From: Variovorax sp. OV329
GTDB taxonomy: Bacteria; Pseudomonadota; Gammaproteobacteria; Burkholderiales; Burkholderiaceae_C
DNA length: 34,627 nt
NCBI RefSeq assembly: GCF_900114785.1
Contig: NZ_FOUG01000030.1
Coordinates: forward strand, 1 to 34,627
Direction: 5' to 3'
Shown: positions 14,429 to 23,655 of the stretch, one piece after another
How positions within the stretch are numbered: the stretch's first letter is position 1
Layout of the letters: each line of letters starts with the position of its first letter
Position numbers and translations under genes: made by a program
The notes under the pieces: generated by a model
Told to the model about the DNA's origin: nothing
The model's input: the letters and a program-made list of their open reading frames with translations, nothing else
The model's database searches: none

Positions 14429-15301
14429 GTGAAAAATTCCACACGCATGTCGCAAGGCCGTCACAAGGGCGATCCGGGCATCGCCCGCATCTTGCGCGAA
14501 GGCCGGCGCGCGGTGGCCTTCACCTACACGCTGACGCTGGTGGAGAACGCCTGCGCCCTGGCCTACCCCGCCCTCACCGGCCTGGCGGTGGACGGCCTGG
14601 TCAAGCGCGATTTTCGCTACCTCGGCATGCTGGTCGCGGTGTGGCTGCTGCACCTGGTGATCTCCTTCGGCCGCCAGCGCTACGACACCCGCGTCTTCAT
14701 GGGCCTGAACGCGAAGATCGCCTCGCACATGGTGGCGCAGCAACATGAACTGGGCCACGGCACCAGCACCGTGTCGGCGCGCGTGGAGATGGTGCGGGAC
14801 ATCGTCGGCTTCTTCGAGACCGAGGTGCCCGACATGTTCCGCCACGCGGTGACCATCGTGGGCTCGCTGGCGATGCTCTTCACCTACGACACGGACGCGG
14901 GCCTCATCGCGCTCGTGGTGCTCTTGCCCATGGGACTGGTCAACGCCTGGTACTGGCGCAAGGCGCTGCGGCTCAACCAGGGCATCAACAACCAGATGGA
15001 GCGCGAGGTGGACGACATCGAGTCGCTGCGGCCCTTCCGCGTGCGCCGCCATTTCTGGCTGATGCGGCGCTGGCGGGTGATGCTGTCGGATGCGGAGTCG
15101 TGGACCTGGGCGCTCACGGAGTTGTGCACCATCGCCGCGCTGGTTTTCATCCTGATCGACTTCACGCAGTCGCCCGCCTTCACGGCCGGCGCCATTTACG
15201 CGGTGCTGGCCTATGTGTACGACTACCTGGAGAGCCTCAACCACGTGCCCACGCTGGTGAACAACCTGGCGCGGCTGAAGGACGTGCGAACGCGGCTTTG
15301 A
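14429..15301 (+). CDS. ABC transporter-type six-helix membrane domain protein without ATPase domain
   Basis: A 290-residue protein with the layout of an ABC exporter membrane domain: about six helices (for example FTYTLTLVENACALAYPALTG, LGMLVAVWLLHLVISFG, FRHAVTIVGSLAMLFTY, LIALVVLLPMGLVNAWYW, WALTELCTIAALVFILIDF), a long cytoplasmic segment with EMVRDIVGFFETEVPDMF, and a final YDYLESLNHVPTLVNNLARLKDVRTRL. In full exporters that last segment leads into the nucleotide-binding domain. Here a stop follows, and no ATPase gene is adjacent. Small stand-alone proteins of this type exist in proteobacteria with unknown role. The GTG start at 14429 has AAGGG nine bases upstream; ATG 14447 is an alternative without such a site. 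Confidence 0.8.
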   Translation: MKNSTRMSQGRHKGDPGIARILREGRRAVAFTYTLTLVENACALAYPALTGLAVDGLVKRDFRYLGMLVAVWLLHLVISFGRQRYDTRVFMGLNAKIASHMVAQQHELGHGTSTVSARVEMVRDIVGFFETEVPDMFRHAVTIVGSLAMLFTYDTDAGLIALVVLLPMGLVNAWYWRKALRLNQGINNQMEREVDDIESLRPFRVRRHFWLMRRWRVMLSDAESWTWALTELCTIAALVFILIDFTQSPAFTAGAIYAVLAYVYDYLESLNHVPTLVNNLARLKDVRTRL

Positions 15302-15307
15302 AAGCGT

Positions 15308-15679
15308 TCAGTGCGGCAGCTGCGGTCGCTCGCCACCGTGCTCGCCGCCCGCCTGGAACAGGGCCTGCAGCTCTGGCACCAGCGTCAGCAGGCGCCGGGT
15401 GAGCCAGTACAGCTGTGCGGCGTCGATCGGGTCAGGCATCCGCAAGGCATGGACCAGCCGCTGCGGCCGCCCGTCCAGCGGCAGCGCCACCAGCGGATCG
15501 AGCAGTTCGGCCAGGTGCTCGCGCACCGCGTGGTCGACCAGGTCATGGGCGTCCAGGCGCTGCCAGATCGCCCGCACCACACGCTCACAGAACTCGGCAT
15601 CCGGGGGCGACGCGAGGTGCGCACCCATCTCGCCGCCTGCCGGCAGGCCCGGCTTCGCCATTGCAGTGGGAGTACGCAC
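15308..15679 (-). CDS. Hypothetical protein (123 residues)
   Basis: A soluble, helix-rich protein with the core FCERVVRAIWQRLDAHDLVDHAVREHLAELLDPLVALPLDGRP and a second helical block IDAAQLYWLTRRLLTLVPELQALFQ. No family recognised. The GTG at 15679 is supported by AAGGAG seven bases upstream; ATG 15661 is the alternative. It faces the six-helix membrane gene, with only six bases between stops, and lies 76 bases downstream of the end of the RND operon on the same strand. It could be a last gene of that operon or independent. Confidence 0.65.
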   Translation of the reverse strand: MRTPTAMAKPGLPAGGEMGAHLASPPDAEFCERVVRAIWQRLDAHDLVDHAVREHLAELLDPLVALPLDGRPQRLVHALRMPDPIDAAQLYWLTRRLLTLVPELQALFQAGGEHGGERPQLPH

Positions 15680-15755
15680 GGAGCCACTCCTTGTCGTTGT
15701 AAACGAAGGAATAGTTTAGTACTACCGGACCTGGACGCAATGCCGGCCGCCCGGC

Positions 15756-17225
15756 CTACTGCGCGTGGGCGGCCGCCGACGCCTGGGCCAGCCATTCGGC
15801 CTGCCAGCCGCCACCCAGCGCCTGGATCAGCGCGATGGCCGCCAACTGCTGGGCCACCTGCAGCTGCAGCACGTTGCGCCGCGCGTTCAGCGCCGAGGCC
15901 TGCGCCACCACCACCTCGGTGTAGCCCACCTGGCCGGCGCGGTAGCGGTTGATGATCTGCTGCTCGGTCTTGTCTGCCGCCTGCGAGGCGATGGTGTACT
16001 GCTTGAACTGCTGCTCCAGGCTGATGGCGGCGCTGAGCTGGTCCTCCACCACCTGGAAGGCCGACAGCACCGTCTGGCGGTAGCGGGCGATAGCCGCGTC
16101 GCGCGAGGCATTGGCCTGGTCCACCCGCGCATCGATGGCGCCGGCGTCGAACACCACCTGCGCCACCGACAGGCCCAGCGACCACAGCGTGTTCGAGGCG
16201 TTGAAGAGGTCGGACACCCGCGTGCTGCTGCGCCCCAGCGAGGCGTCGAGGCTGAAGCTGGGGTAGTAGGCCGAGCGGGCGATCCCGATCTGCGAGTTGG
16301 CCACCGACACCGCCCGCTCGGACGAGGCGATGTCGGGACGTCGCTGCAGCAGCTCGGAAGGCACGCCGCTGGGCACGCTCGGTACCACCGGCGTCCAGGC
16401 CGCCTTGGCCACCGAGAAGCCCGAAGGTGGCGCGCCGGTGAGCACGGCGATGGCGTGCTCCAGCGCGGCGCGCGTGCGCTCCGTGGATGCGTACTGCGCG
16501 CGGGTGTTGGCCAGCAGGGTCTCGGCCTGCAGTACGTCGCTCTGCGCCGCGATGCCGGCCTCGTAGCGGTTGCGCGTGATGGTCAGCGAGCGCTCGTAGC
16601 CTTCGATGGTGGTGGCCAGCACGGCCAGCTCGGCATCGGCTTCGCGCAGCGAGAAGTAGTTGATGGCCAGTTCGCCCAGCATCGACAGGCGCGCCGAGGC
16701 CAGGTCGGCCTCGCTCGCCTGCGCCGCCGCCTGGGCACTGCTGACGGATTCACGCAGGCGGCCCCACAGGTCGGGCTCCCACGAGGCGCCAAGGGCCACG
16801 TTGGCGCTGCCGCTGGTGGTGCCGGGGCTGCGCTCGCCGCTGCGGCGCGCGCCGCCGGTCAATGCCACGGTGGGAAAGAGCGAGGCGCGCTGCTCGCGCA
16901 CCGCCGCCTGCGCCTGCGTGTAGTTGGCAACGGCCGCGGCGATGTTCTGGTTGGAGACCTGCACCTTCTCGGCCAGCTCGTCCAGGCCCGGATCGTCGAA
17001 GAGCTTCCACCACTCGCCACGCGCCAGCGCGTCGGCCGGCAGCGCGGGCGCCCAGCCGGCGGCCGCGGGTGCTTCCTTCCAGGCGGCCGGCGTGGGCGCG
17101 TCGGGCCGCTGGTAGGCGGGGCCGACCGCGCAGCCTGCCAGCACGGCCAGGGCAGCGCCGGCAACGATCGCGCGGACGAAGGAGGGACGGAAGCGGTGGT
17201 TCATGGGTTCGATGGATCGGGTCAT
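15756..17225 (-). CDS. RND efflux outer-membrane lipoprotein, OprM/NodT family
   Basis: A 489-residue TolC-type channel. The lipobox LAGC (Cys32 from this start) is followed by AVGPAYQRPDAPTPAAW, the usual start of OprM-like proteins. The two repeated halves each hold long coiled helices and a barrel segment, including YFSLREADAELAVLATTIEGYERSL, RPDIASSERAVSVANSQIGIARSAYYPSFSL and YRAGQVGYTEVVVAQ. It forms the trimeric outer-membrane exit duct. ATG 17225 overlaps the stop of the upstream permease gene in a 4-base ATGA. An ATG at 17204 gives a more normal signal peptide and is also possible. It is last of the four-gene efflux operon and corresponds to OpmB in the MuxABC-OpmB system. Confidence 0.92.
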   Translation of the reverse strand: MTRSIEPMNHRFRPSFVRAIVAGAALAVLAGCAVGPAYQRPDAPTPAAWKEAPAAAGWAPALPADALARGEWWKLFDDPGLDELAEKVQVSNQNIAAAVANYTQAQAAVREQRASLFPTVALTGGARRSGERSPGTTSGSANVALGASWEPDLWGRLRESVSSAQAAAQASEADLASARLSMLGELAINYFSLREADAELAVLATTIEGYERSLTITRNRYEAGIAAQSDVLQAETLLANTRAQYASTERTRAALEHAIAVLTGAPPSGFSVAKAAWTPVVPSVPSGVPSELLQRRPDIASSERAVSVANSQIGIARSAYYPSFSLDASLGRSSTRVSDLFNASNTLWSLGLSVAQVVFDAGAIDARVDQANASRDAAIARYRQTVLSAFQVVEDQLSAAISLEQQFKQYTIASQAADKTEQQIINRYRAGQVGYTEVVVAQASALNARRNVLQLQVAQQLAAIALIQALGGGWQAEWLAQASAAAHAQ

Positions 17226-20200
17226 GCCGAGGCAGCTTGGTCGGCGGCACCGGCGCGGCTGAGTGCGCGCTCGTCGCCGCTCTTTCGGCGCAGCTTGTCG
17301 AGCAGCACGTAGACCACCGGGGTGGTCAGCAGGGTGAGCAGCTGGCAGGCCAGCAGCCCGCCGATGATGGCCACGCCCAGCGGCTGGCGCAGCTCCGAGC
17401 CCAGGCCGAAGCCGATGGCCAGCGGCAGCGCGCCCAGCATGGCGGCCATGGTGGTCATCAGGATCGGCCGCAGGCGCAGCAGGCAGGCCTCGCGCACCGC
17501 CTCGGTGGCCGTGAGCCCGCGCGAGCGCTCGGCCTCCAGCGCGAAGTCGATGATGAGGATGGCGTTCTTCTTCACGATGCCGATCAGAAGGAACAGGCCG
17601 ATCAGGGCAATGATCGACAGCTCCATGCGGAACAGCATCAACGCCAGCACCGCGCCCACGCCGGCCGAGGGCAGCGTGCTCAGCACGGTCAGCGGATGGA
17701 TCAGGCTTTCGTACAGGATGCCCAGCACGATGTAGATGACCACCACCGCCGCGAAGATCAGCATGAGTTGCTGCGAGTTGCTCTCGCCGGCGGCGCGCGC
17801 CGTGCCCTGGAAGCTGCCGCGCACGTTGATGGGCATGGCGATGTCGGCCTCGGCCTGCTGAACCGCGCGCTTGGCGTCGTCCAGCGCCACGCCGTCGGGC
17901 AGGTTGAAGGAGATGGTGCTGGCCAGCTCGGTGTCCTGGTGGCTGATCGAGCTGGGCACCGCGCGCTCTGCCAGCCTGGCGAAGGTGGACAGCGGCACCA
18001 GCGCCGTGGTGCTGGTCGCCAGTGCCTGGCCCGCCGACGAGGCACGCGAGCCGGGGTTGGCCGAGGTGGTGGTCGAGGTGCCGGAGCTGGCGTCCGTCTT
18101 GTTCTCGACCGAACTGAGCACCGTGGCGCCGGTGGCGGCGCTGGTGCTGCTGTTGAGCGTCGACGGTACGTGCAGGTCGGCCAGCACCACTGGCGAGGGC
18201 TGGTACTTCGGCGCCCATTCCATGATCACCGAGTACTGGTTCTGGTCGTTGTAGATCGTGGCGACCGAGCGCTGGCCGAAGGCGTTGTACAGCGCGCTGT
18301 TGAGCGCCGTGGTGTTCACGCCCAGGCGCGCGGCCTGGTCGCGATCCACCTGCACGAAGGTCTCCACGCCGTTGTCGCTGCTCTCGCCGTCCACGTCGGC
18401 CAGTTGCGGATACTGCGACATGCGCTCTGTCAGCTTCGCGGACCAGGTGCGCAGGTCCGCCAGGTTGTCGCTCTTGAGCGTGTACTGGTAGGTGGAGTTG
18501 CTGCGCCGCCCGCCCATGCGCAGGTCCTGCACCGGGCCGAGGAAGATGCGCAGGCCCGGGATCTCGTTCATCTTGGGGCGCAGGCGGTCGATCACCTGCT
18601 GGGTCTTCACGTCGCGCTCGCCCACCGGCTTGAGGTTGACGAACATGAAGCCGCCGCCCGCCCGCGAGCCGCCGGCGAAGCCCACCACCGTGTCCACCGC
18701 CGGGTCGGCGTGGATGATGTCCACCGCCTGCTGCAGCTTCTCGGTGAGCGCGGCGGAGGAGATGCTCTGGTCCGCGCGGATGCCGGTCACCATCTGGCCG
18801 TTGTCCTGCTGCGGGAAGTAGCCCTTGGGGATGGCGTTGAAGAGCGCGTAGTTGAGCCCGATCACCACCAGCAACGTGAGCATGACCAGCGCCTTGTGCG
18901 CCAGCGCCCAGTCCAGGCTCGCGGCATAGGCACGCATGACCCTGTCCCAGCCGCGCTCGGCCGCGCGGCCGAAACGGCCCGGCGGGTTGCGGCTGTAGTA
19001 GCTGTCGGGGCGCAGCAGCGCCGCGCACATCATGGGCGTGGTGGTGAGCGAGACCACCAGCGAGATCATCACCGAGGCCGACAGCGTGATCGCGAATTCG
19101 GAGAACAGCCGCCCCACCTGCCCGCCCATGAACAGCAGCGGAATGAACACCGCCACCAGCGACAGGCTGATCGACAGCACCGTGAAGCCCACCTCACGCG
19201 CGCCCTTGAGCGCCGCCTCCACCCGGCCCATGCCGGCCTCGATGTGGCGCTGGATGTTCTCCAGCACCACGATGGCGTCGTCCACCACGAAGCCGGTGGC
19301 CACGGTGAGCGCCATCAGGCTGAGGTTGTTGAGCGAGAAGCCCAGCAGGTGCATCACGCCGAAGGTGGCCATGAGCGACACCACCGTCGCCACCGCCGGG
19401 ATGAGGGTGGCGCGGGCGCGGCGCAGGAACAGGCCCACCACCAGCACCACCAGGCCCACCGAGATCATCAGCGTCAGCTCCACCTCGCGCAGCGAGGCGC
19501 GGATGGAGTTGGTGCGGTCCGAGGCCACCTGCACCGCGATGTCGGCCGGCAGCTGCGCACGCAGCTCGGGCAGCAGCGCGCGCACGCTGTCCACCGTCTC
19601 GATGATGTTCGCGCCGGGCTGCTGCGTGACCAGCACCACCACCGCCGGCGCGCCGTTGAACAGGCCCACGGTGCGGGTGTTCTCCACGCTGTCGTCGACC
19701 TTCGCCACGTCGCGCAGGCGCACCGCGGCGTTGTTGCGCCAGGCGATCACCAGGTCGCGGTAGTCGGCCGCGCGCAGGCCGGGGGCCGGCGTGTAGATCT
19801 GCAGGCGGCGGTCGCCGCTCTGCACCTCGCCCTTGGGCCGGTTGGCGTTGTTGGCCTGGATGGCGGCGCGCACGTCCTCGGTGCTGATGCCCCACTGGTT
19901 GAGCGAATAGGGCTCCAGCTCGATGCGCACCGCCGGCAGCGAGCCGCCGCCGATCTCCACGTCGCCCACGCCCTCGACCTGCGAGAGGCGCTGGCTCACG
20001 ATGTTGGAGACCGCGTCGTAGATCTGCCCCGGCGTGCGCGTCTTGGAAGTGAGCGCCAGGATGATCACAGGCGAGGCGGCCGGGTTCACCTTGCGGTAGC
20101 TGGGGTTGCTGCGCAGCGTGGCCGGCAGGTCCACGCGCGCCGCATTGATGGCCGCCTGCACCTCGCGCGCGGCCGAGTCGATGTTGCGGCTGAGGTCGAA

Positions 20201-20482
20201 CTGCAGCGTGATGCGGGTGGAGCCGTTGGAGCTGTTGGAGGTGATCTCGTTCACCCCCGGGATCACGCCCAGGTAGCGCTCCAGCGGCGTGGCCACGCTG
20301 GAGGCCATGGTGCTGGGGCTTGCCCCGGCCATGTTCGCGCTGACCGAGATGGTGGGGTAGTCCACCTGCGGCAGTGGCGCCACCGGCAGCACGAAGAAGG
20401 CCATCATGCCCGCCAGCGCCAGGCCGATGGTCAGCAGCACCGTGGCGATCGGCCGCTCAACGAAGGGGCGCGACAAATTCAT
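17222..20482 (-). CDS. mdtC: RND multidrug efflux permease, MdtC/MuxC-like
   Basis: A 1086-residue inner-membrane proton/drug antiporter with the RND plan: N-terminal MNLSRPFVERPIATVLLTIG, a large periplasmic loop, TM2-6 with the proton-relay pair Asp401-Asp402 in GFVVDDAIVVLEN, a second periplasmic loop, and TM8-12 with SAGVGAVLALMLF and GIVKKNAILIIDFALEAE. It is about 60 residues longer than E. coli MdtC. The excess is a Ser/Thr/Ala-rich segment at about residues 773-828 between LHVPS and VPLSTFA in the second periplasmic loop. The ATG follows the stop of the upstream permease gene by one base (TGA-C-ATG). MdtB and MdtC normally form a mixed trimer; substrates in relatives include novobiocin, bile salts and aztreonam. 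Confidence 0.93.
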   Translation of the reverse strand: MNLSRPFVERPIATVLLTIGLALAGMMAFFVLPVAPLPQVDYPTISVSANMAGASPSTMASSVATPLERYLGVIPGVNEITSNSSNGSTRITLQFDLSRNIDSAAREVQAAINAARVDLPATLRSNPSYRKVNPAASPVIILALTSKTRTPGQIYDAVSNIVSQRLSQVEGVGDVEIGGGSLPAVRIELEPYSLNQWGISTEDVRAAIQANNANRPKGEVQSGDRRLQIYTPAPGLRAADYRDLVIAWRNNAAVRLRDVAKVDDSVENTRTVGLFNGAPAVVVLVTQQPGANIIETVDSVRALLPELRAQLPADIAVQVASDRTNSIRASLREVELTLMISVGLVVLVVGLFLRRARATLIPAVATVVSLMATFGVMHLLGFSLNNLSLMALTVATGFVVDDAIVVLENIQRHIEAGMGRVEAALKGAREVGFTVLSISLSLVAVFIPLLFMGGQVGRLFSEFAITLSASVMISLVVSLTTTPMMCAALLRPDSYYSRNPPGRFGRAAERGWDRVMRAYAASLDWALAHKALVMLTLLVVIGLNYALFNAIPKGYFPQQDNGQMVTGIRADQSISSAALTEKLQQAVDIIHADPAVDTVVGFAGGSRAGGGFMFVNLKPVGERDVKTQQVIDRLRPKMNEIPGLRIFLGPVQDLRMGGRRSNSTYQYTLKSDNLADLRTWSAKLTERMSQYPQLADVDGESSDNGVETFVQVDRDQAARLGVNTTALNSALYNAFGQRSVATIYNDQNQYSVIMEWAPKYQPSPVVLADLHVPSTLNSSTSAATGATVLSSVENKTDASSGTSTTTSANPGSRASSAGQALATSTTALVPLSTFARLAERAVPSSISHQDTELASTISFNLPDGVALDDAKRAVQQAEADIAMPINVRGSFQGTARAAGESNSQQLMLIFAAVVVIYIVLGILYESLIHPLTVLSTLPSAGVGAVLALMLFRMELSIIALIGLFLLIGIVKKNAILIIDFALEAERSRGLTATEAVREACLLRLRPILMTTMAAMLGALPLAIGFGLGSELRQPLGVAIIGGLLACQLLTLLTTPVVYVLLDKLRRKSGDERALSRAGAADQAASA

Positions 20483-20483
20483 G

Positions 20484-23400
20484 TCAAGCTGCCTCGCCGC
20501 GCGGGTCTTCTTCCTCGCTGCGCTGGCGGCGAAAGCGCGCACCCAGGCGATCGAAGGCCAGGTAGATCACGGGCGTGGTGTAGAGCGTCAGCGCCTGCGA
20601 CAGCACCAGGCCGCCGAAGATCGCCAGGCCCAGCGGACGGCGCAGCTCCGCGCCCTCGCCCCAGCCGAACATCAGCGGCAGGGCCGCGCCCAGCGCTGCC
20701 AGCGTGGTCATCATGATCGGGCGGAAGCGCAGCAGCGCCGCCTGGTGGATGGCCGGCTGCGGCGCCATGCCCTGGTTGCGCTCGGCGTCGATGGCGAAGT
20801 CGATCATCATGATCGCGTTCTTCTTCACGATGCCGATGAGCAGGATGATGCCGATGATGCCGATCACCCCCAGGTCGTTGCCGGTCACCATCAGCGCCAG
20901 CAGCGCGCCCACGCCGGCCGAGGGCAGCGTGCTCAGGATGGTCAGCGGATGCACGTAGCTCTCGTAGAGCACGCCCAGCACGATGTACACGCACACCACC
21001 GCCGCCAGGATCAGCCACAGCTGGCTGGTCAGCGATTTCTCGTAGGCACCGGCCGCGCCCAGGAAGCGCAGCTGCATGCCCGAGGGCAGGCCGATCTCGC
21101 GCGCGGCCTTGCGGATCTCGGTCACGGAGCGGCCCAGTGCCACGCCGGGCGCGGTGTCGAAGCCCACGGTGGCGGCGGGGTACTGCGACACGCGCGTGAT
21201 CTGCAGCGGTGCCGGCTGCTCGCGCACCGTGGCGAAGGACGAGAGCGGCGTGGTGGTGCCGCTGCCGGTCTTCAGCTGCAGCGAACCCAGGCCTTCCACG
21301 GAGGCCAGGCCCTGGCGCTGCGCCTCCAGGATCACGCGGTACTGGTTGGTCTCGGTGAAGATGGTGGAAACGATGCGCTGGCCGAAGGCGCTGTAGATGG
21401 CATCGTCCACCGCGCTGGCGGTGATCGACAGGCGCGACGCGGTGTTGCGGTCGATGTCCACGTAGGCCGCCAGGCCCTGCGCGCCTGCATCGGTGGTGGC
21501 GTTGCGCACCCAGGGCTGCAGTGCGTCCGTGCGCAGCCTGGCCACCAGCTTGGCGGCCCACTCGTTGACCTGCGCAGTGTCGGCGCCCTCGATGGACACG
21601 CGGTATTCGGTGGGGCCGGTCTCGGCGTCGATGGTCAGGTCCTGCGTGGGCTGCATGTACAGCGTCACGCCCGCCACCTGGCGCTGCACCTCGTCCTTCA
21701 GCCGCTGCATCAGGTCCTGCTGGCTGCCGTGCCCGCGCTCGAAGTTGACCAGCATGGTGCCGGTGTTGAGCATGGTGTTGTTGGCCGCGTCCACGCCCAC
21801 CACCGCGCTCAGCGCGCGCACCGCCGGGTCGGCCAGCACCACGCGCGACACCTGCTGCTGCAGCTGCGCCATGCGCGGGTACGACACGTCCTGCGCGGCC
21901 TCGACGCGCACGCGCAGCTGGCCGGTGTCCTGCGTCGGGAACAGGCCCTTGGGGATCACCACGTACAGCAGCGCCGTCAGCACCACCGTGGCAGTGGCGA
22001 CGATCAGCGTCAGCCCCTGGTGGCGCAGCACCCAGGTGAGCTGGCGGTCGTAGCCGCGGATCACGCGGTCGAAGAAGCGCTGCACCGCCACCGCGAGCCG
22101 CCCCTGCCGCGACACCTCTTCGTGGCGCAGCCAGCGGGCCGCCATCATCGGCACCAGCGTGAGCGAGACCACCGCCGAGATCAGGATGGTGATGGCCAGC
22201 GTCACCGCGAACTCGCGGAACAGTCGGCCCACCACGTCTTCCATGAACAGCAGCGGAATCAGCACCGCCACCAGAGACACCGTCAGCGAGATGATGGTGA
22301 AGCCGATCTGCGTCGCGCCCTTGATGGCGGCGGCGAAGGGCGTCTCGCCCTCCTCGATGTAGCGGGCGATGTTCTCGATCATCACGATCGCGTCGTCCAC
22401 CACGAAGCCGGTGGCGATGGTCAGCGCCATCAGGCTCAGGTTGTTGAGCGAGTAGCCCAGCAGGTACATGAGCCCGCAGGTGCCGATGAGCGAGATGGGC
22501 ACCGCGATGGTGGCGATGATGGTGGCGCGCAGGCTGTGCAGGAAGAAGAAGATCACCAGCACCACCAGCGCCACCGCCAGCCCCAACTCGATCTGCACGT
22601 GCTGCACCGAGGCGCGGATGCCCTGCGTGCGGTCGGACAGCACTTCCAGCTTGAGCGAGCCCGGCAGCGAGGCGGTGAGCTCGGGCAGGCGGGTTCGGAT
22701 CGCGTCGACCGTGGAGATCACGTTGGCGCCCGGCTGGCGCTGCACGTTGATGATGACCGCCGGATGCAGCGAGGCATCCGCCTCCACCTTCAGTGCCGCC
22801 CAGGCGCCCAGCTGCGTGTTCTCGGCGCTGTCCACCACCTTGGCCACGTCGCGCATGCGCACCGGCGCGCCGTTCTTCCAGGCCACGATCAGGTTCTGGT
22901 AGTCGGCCGCAGTCAGCAACTGGTCGTTGGCGTTGATGGTGTAGGCGCGCAGCGGGCCGTCGAAGCTGCCCTTGGCGCTGTTGGCGTTGGCCGCGCTGAT
23001 GGCGTTGCGCAGCGTGTCGATGCCGATGCCCACCGAGGCCAGGGCGTTGGTGTCGGCCTGGATGCGCACCGCAGGGCGCTGGCCGCCGGCCAGCGTGACC
23101 AGGCCGACGCCACCCACCTGGCTGATCTTCTGCGCCAGGCGCGTGTTCACCAGGTTCTGCACCTCGGTCAGCGGCAGCGTGTCGGAACGCACCGCCAGCG
23201 TGAGGATGGGCGCGTCGGCCGGGTTGACCTTGGCGTACACCGGCGGCGCCGGCAGGTCGGCCGGCAGGAAGGAGCCGCCCGCGTTGATGGCGGCCTGCAC
23301 CTGCTGCTCGGCCACGTCCAGGGTCTGGTCCAGGTCGAACTGCAGGGTGACGATGGACACGCCCGACGCGCTGGTCGAGCTCATGCGGTTCAGGCCGGAC

Positions 23401-23624
23401 ATCTGGCCGAACTGGCGCTCCAGCGGCGCGCTGACGGTGCGGCTCATCACCTCGGGGCTGGCGCCCGGGTACAGGGTCTGGACCTGGATGGTGGGGTAGT
23501 CCACCTGCGGCAGCGCGGACAGCGGCAGCAGGCGCAGGCCCACCAGGCCGGCCAGCACGATGGCGAGCATCAGCAGCCCGGTGGCCACCGGGCGCTGGAT
23601 GAAGGGACGCGAGGGACTCAGCAT
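20484..23624 (-). CDS. mdtB: RND multidrug efflux permease, MdtB/MuxB-like
   Basis: A 1046-residue RND permease starting MLSPSRPFIQRPVATGLLML. It has the docking/porter region (LPQVDYPTIQVQTLYPGASPE), the TM4 Asp pair in GFVVDDAIVMIENIARYIEEGE, and in the second half SAGVGALLALMV and GIVKKNAIMMIDFAIDAERNQGM. Length and pattern match MdtB (E. coli 1040). The start lies 31 bases after the adaptor gene stop, and the stop is one base before the next permease start. With MdtC it forms a heterotrimer that exports drugs from the periplasm and inner leaflet using the proton gradient. The presence of two different permeases identifies this as the MdtABC/MuxABC class rather than AcrAB. Confidence 0.94.
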   Translation of the reverse strand: MLSPSRPFIQRPVATGLLMLAIVLAGLVGLRLLPLSALPQVDYPTIQVQTLYPGASPEVMSRTVSAPLERQFGQMSGLNRMSSTSASGVSIVTLQFDLDQTLDVAEQQVQAAINAGGSFLPADLPAPPVYAKVNPADAPILTLAVRSDTLPLTEVQNLVNTRLAQKISQVGGVGLVTLAGGQRPAVRIQADTNALASVGIGIDTLRNAISAANANSAKGSFDGPLRAYTINANDQLLTAADYQNLIVAWKNGAPVRMRDVAKVVDSAENTQLGAWAALKVEADASLHPAVIINVQRQPGANVISTVDAIRTRLPELTASLPGSLKLEVLSDRTQGIRASVQHVQIELGLAVALVVLVIFFFLHSLRATIIATIAVPISLIGTCGLMYLLGYSLNNLSLMALTIATGFVVDDAIVMIENIARYIEEGETPFAAAIKGATQIGFTIISLTVSLVAVLIPLLFMEDVVGRLFREFAVTLAITILISAVVSLTLVPMMAARWLRHEEVSRQGRLAVAVQRFFDRVIRGYDRQLTWVLRHQGLTLIVATATVVLTALLYVVIPKGLFPTQDTGQLRVRVEAAQDVSYPRMAQLQQQVSRVVLADPAVRALSAVVGVDAANNTMLNTGTMLVNFERGHGSQQDLMQRLKDEVQRQVAGVTLYMQPTQDLTIDAETGPTEYRVSIEGADTAQVNEWAAKLVARLRTDALQPWVRNATTDAGAQGLAAYVDIDRNTASRLSITASAVDDAIYSAFGQRIVSTIFTETNQYRVILEAQRQGLASVEGLGSLQLKTGSGTTTPLSSFATVREQPAPLQITRVSQYPAATVGFDTAPGVALGRSVTEIRKAAREIGLPSGMQLRFLGAAGAYEKSLTSQLWLILAAVVCVYIVLGVLYESYVHPLTILSTLPSAGVGALLALMVTGNDLGVIGIIGIILLIGIVKKNAIMMIDFAIDAERNQGMAPQPAIHQAALLRFRPIMMTTLAALGAALPLMFGWGEGAELRRPLGLAIFGGLVLSQALTLYTTPVIYLAFDRLGARFRRQRSEEEDPRGEAA

Positions 23625-23655
23625 GGGGTCTTCACGGGCGGGTCTTGCCCGGGCC

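Noticed and set aside
14429..15301. A frameshifted full ABC exporter
   Set aside because: The sequence after the stop shows no Walker A, signature or Walker B motif on any plus frame; the next gene is on the opposite strand.
16862..20716. A 1284-codon open frame on the plus strand across the efflux operon (and similar long frames at 20406-23831 and 5774-9676)
   Set aside because: They are antisense or shifted shadows of clear RND and mutS genes in GC-rich DNA. Their translations are low-complexity His/Arg/Gly/Ala-rich with no domain.
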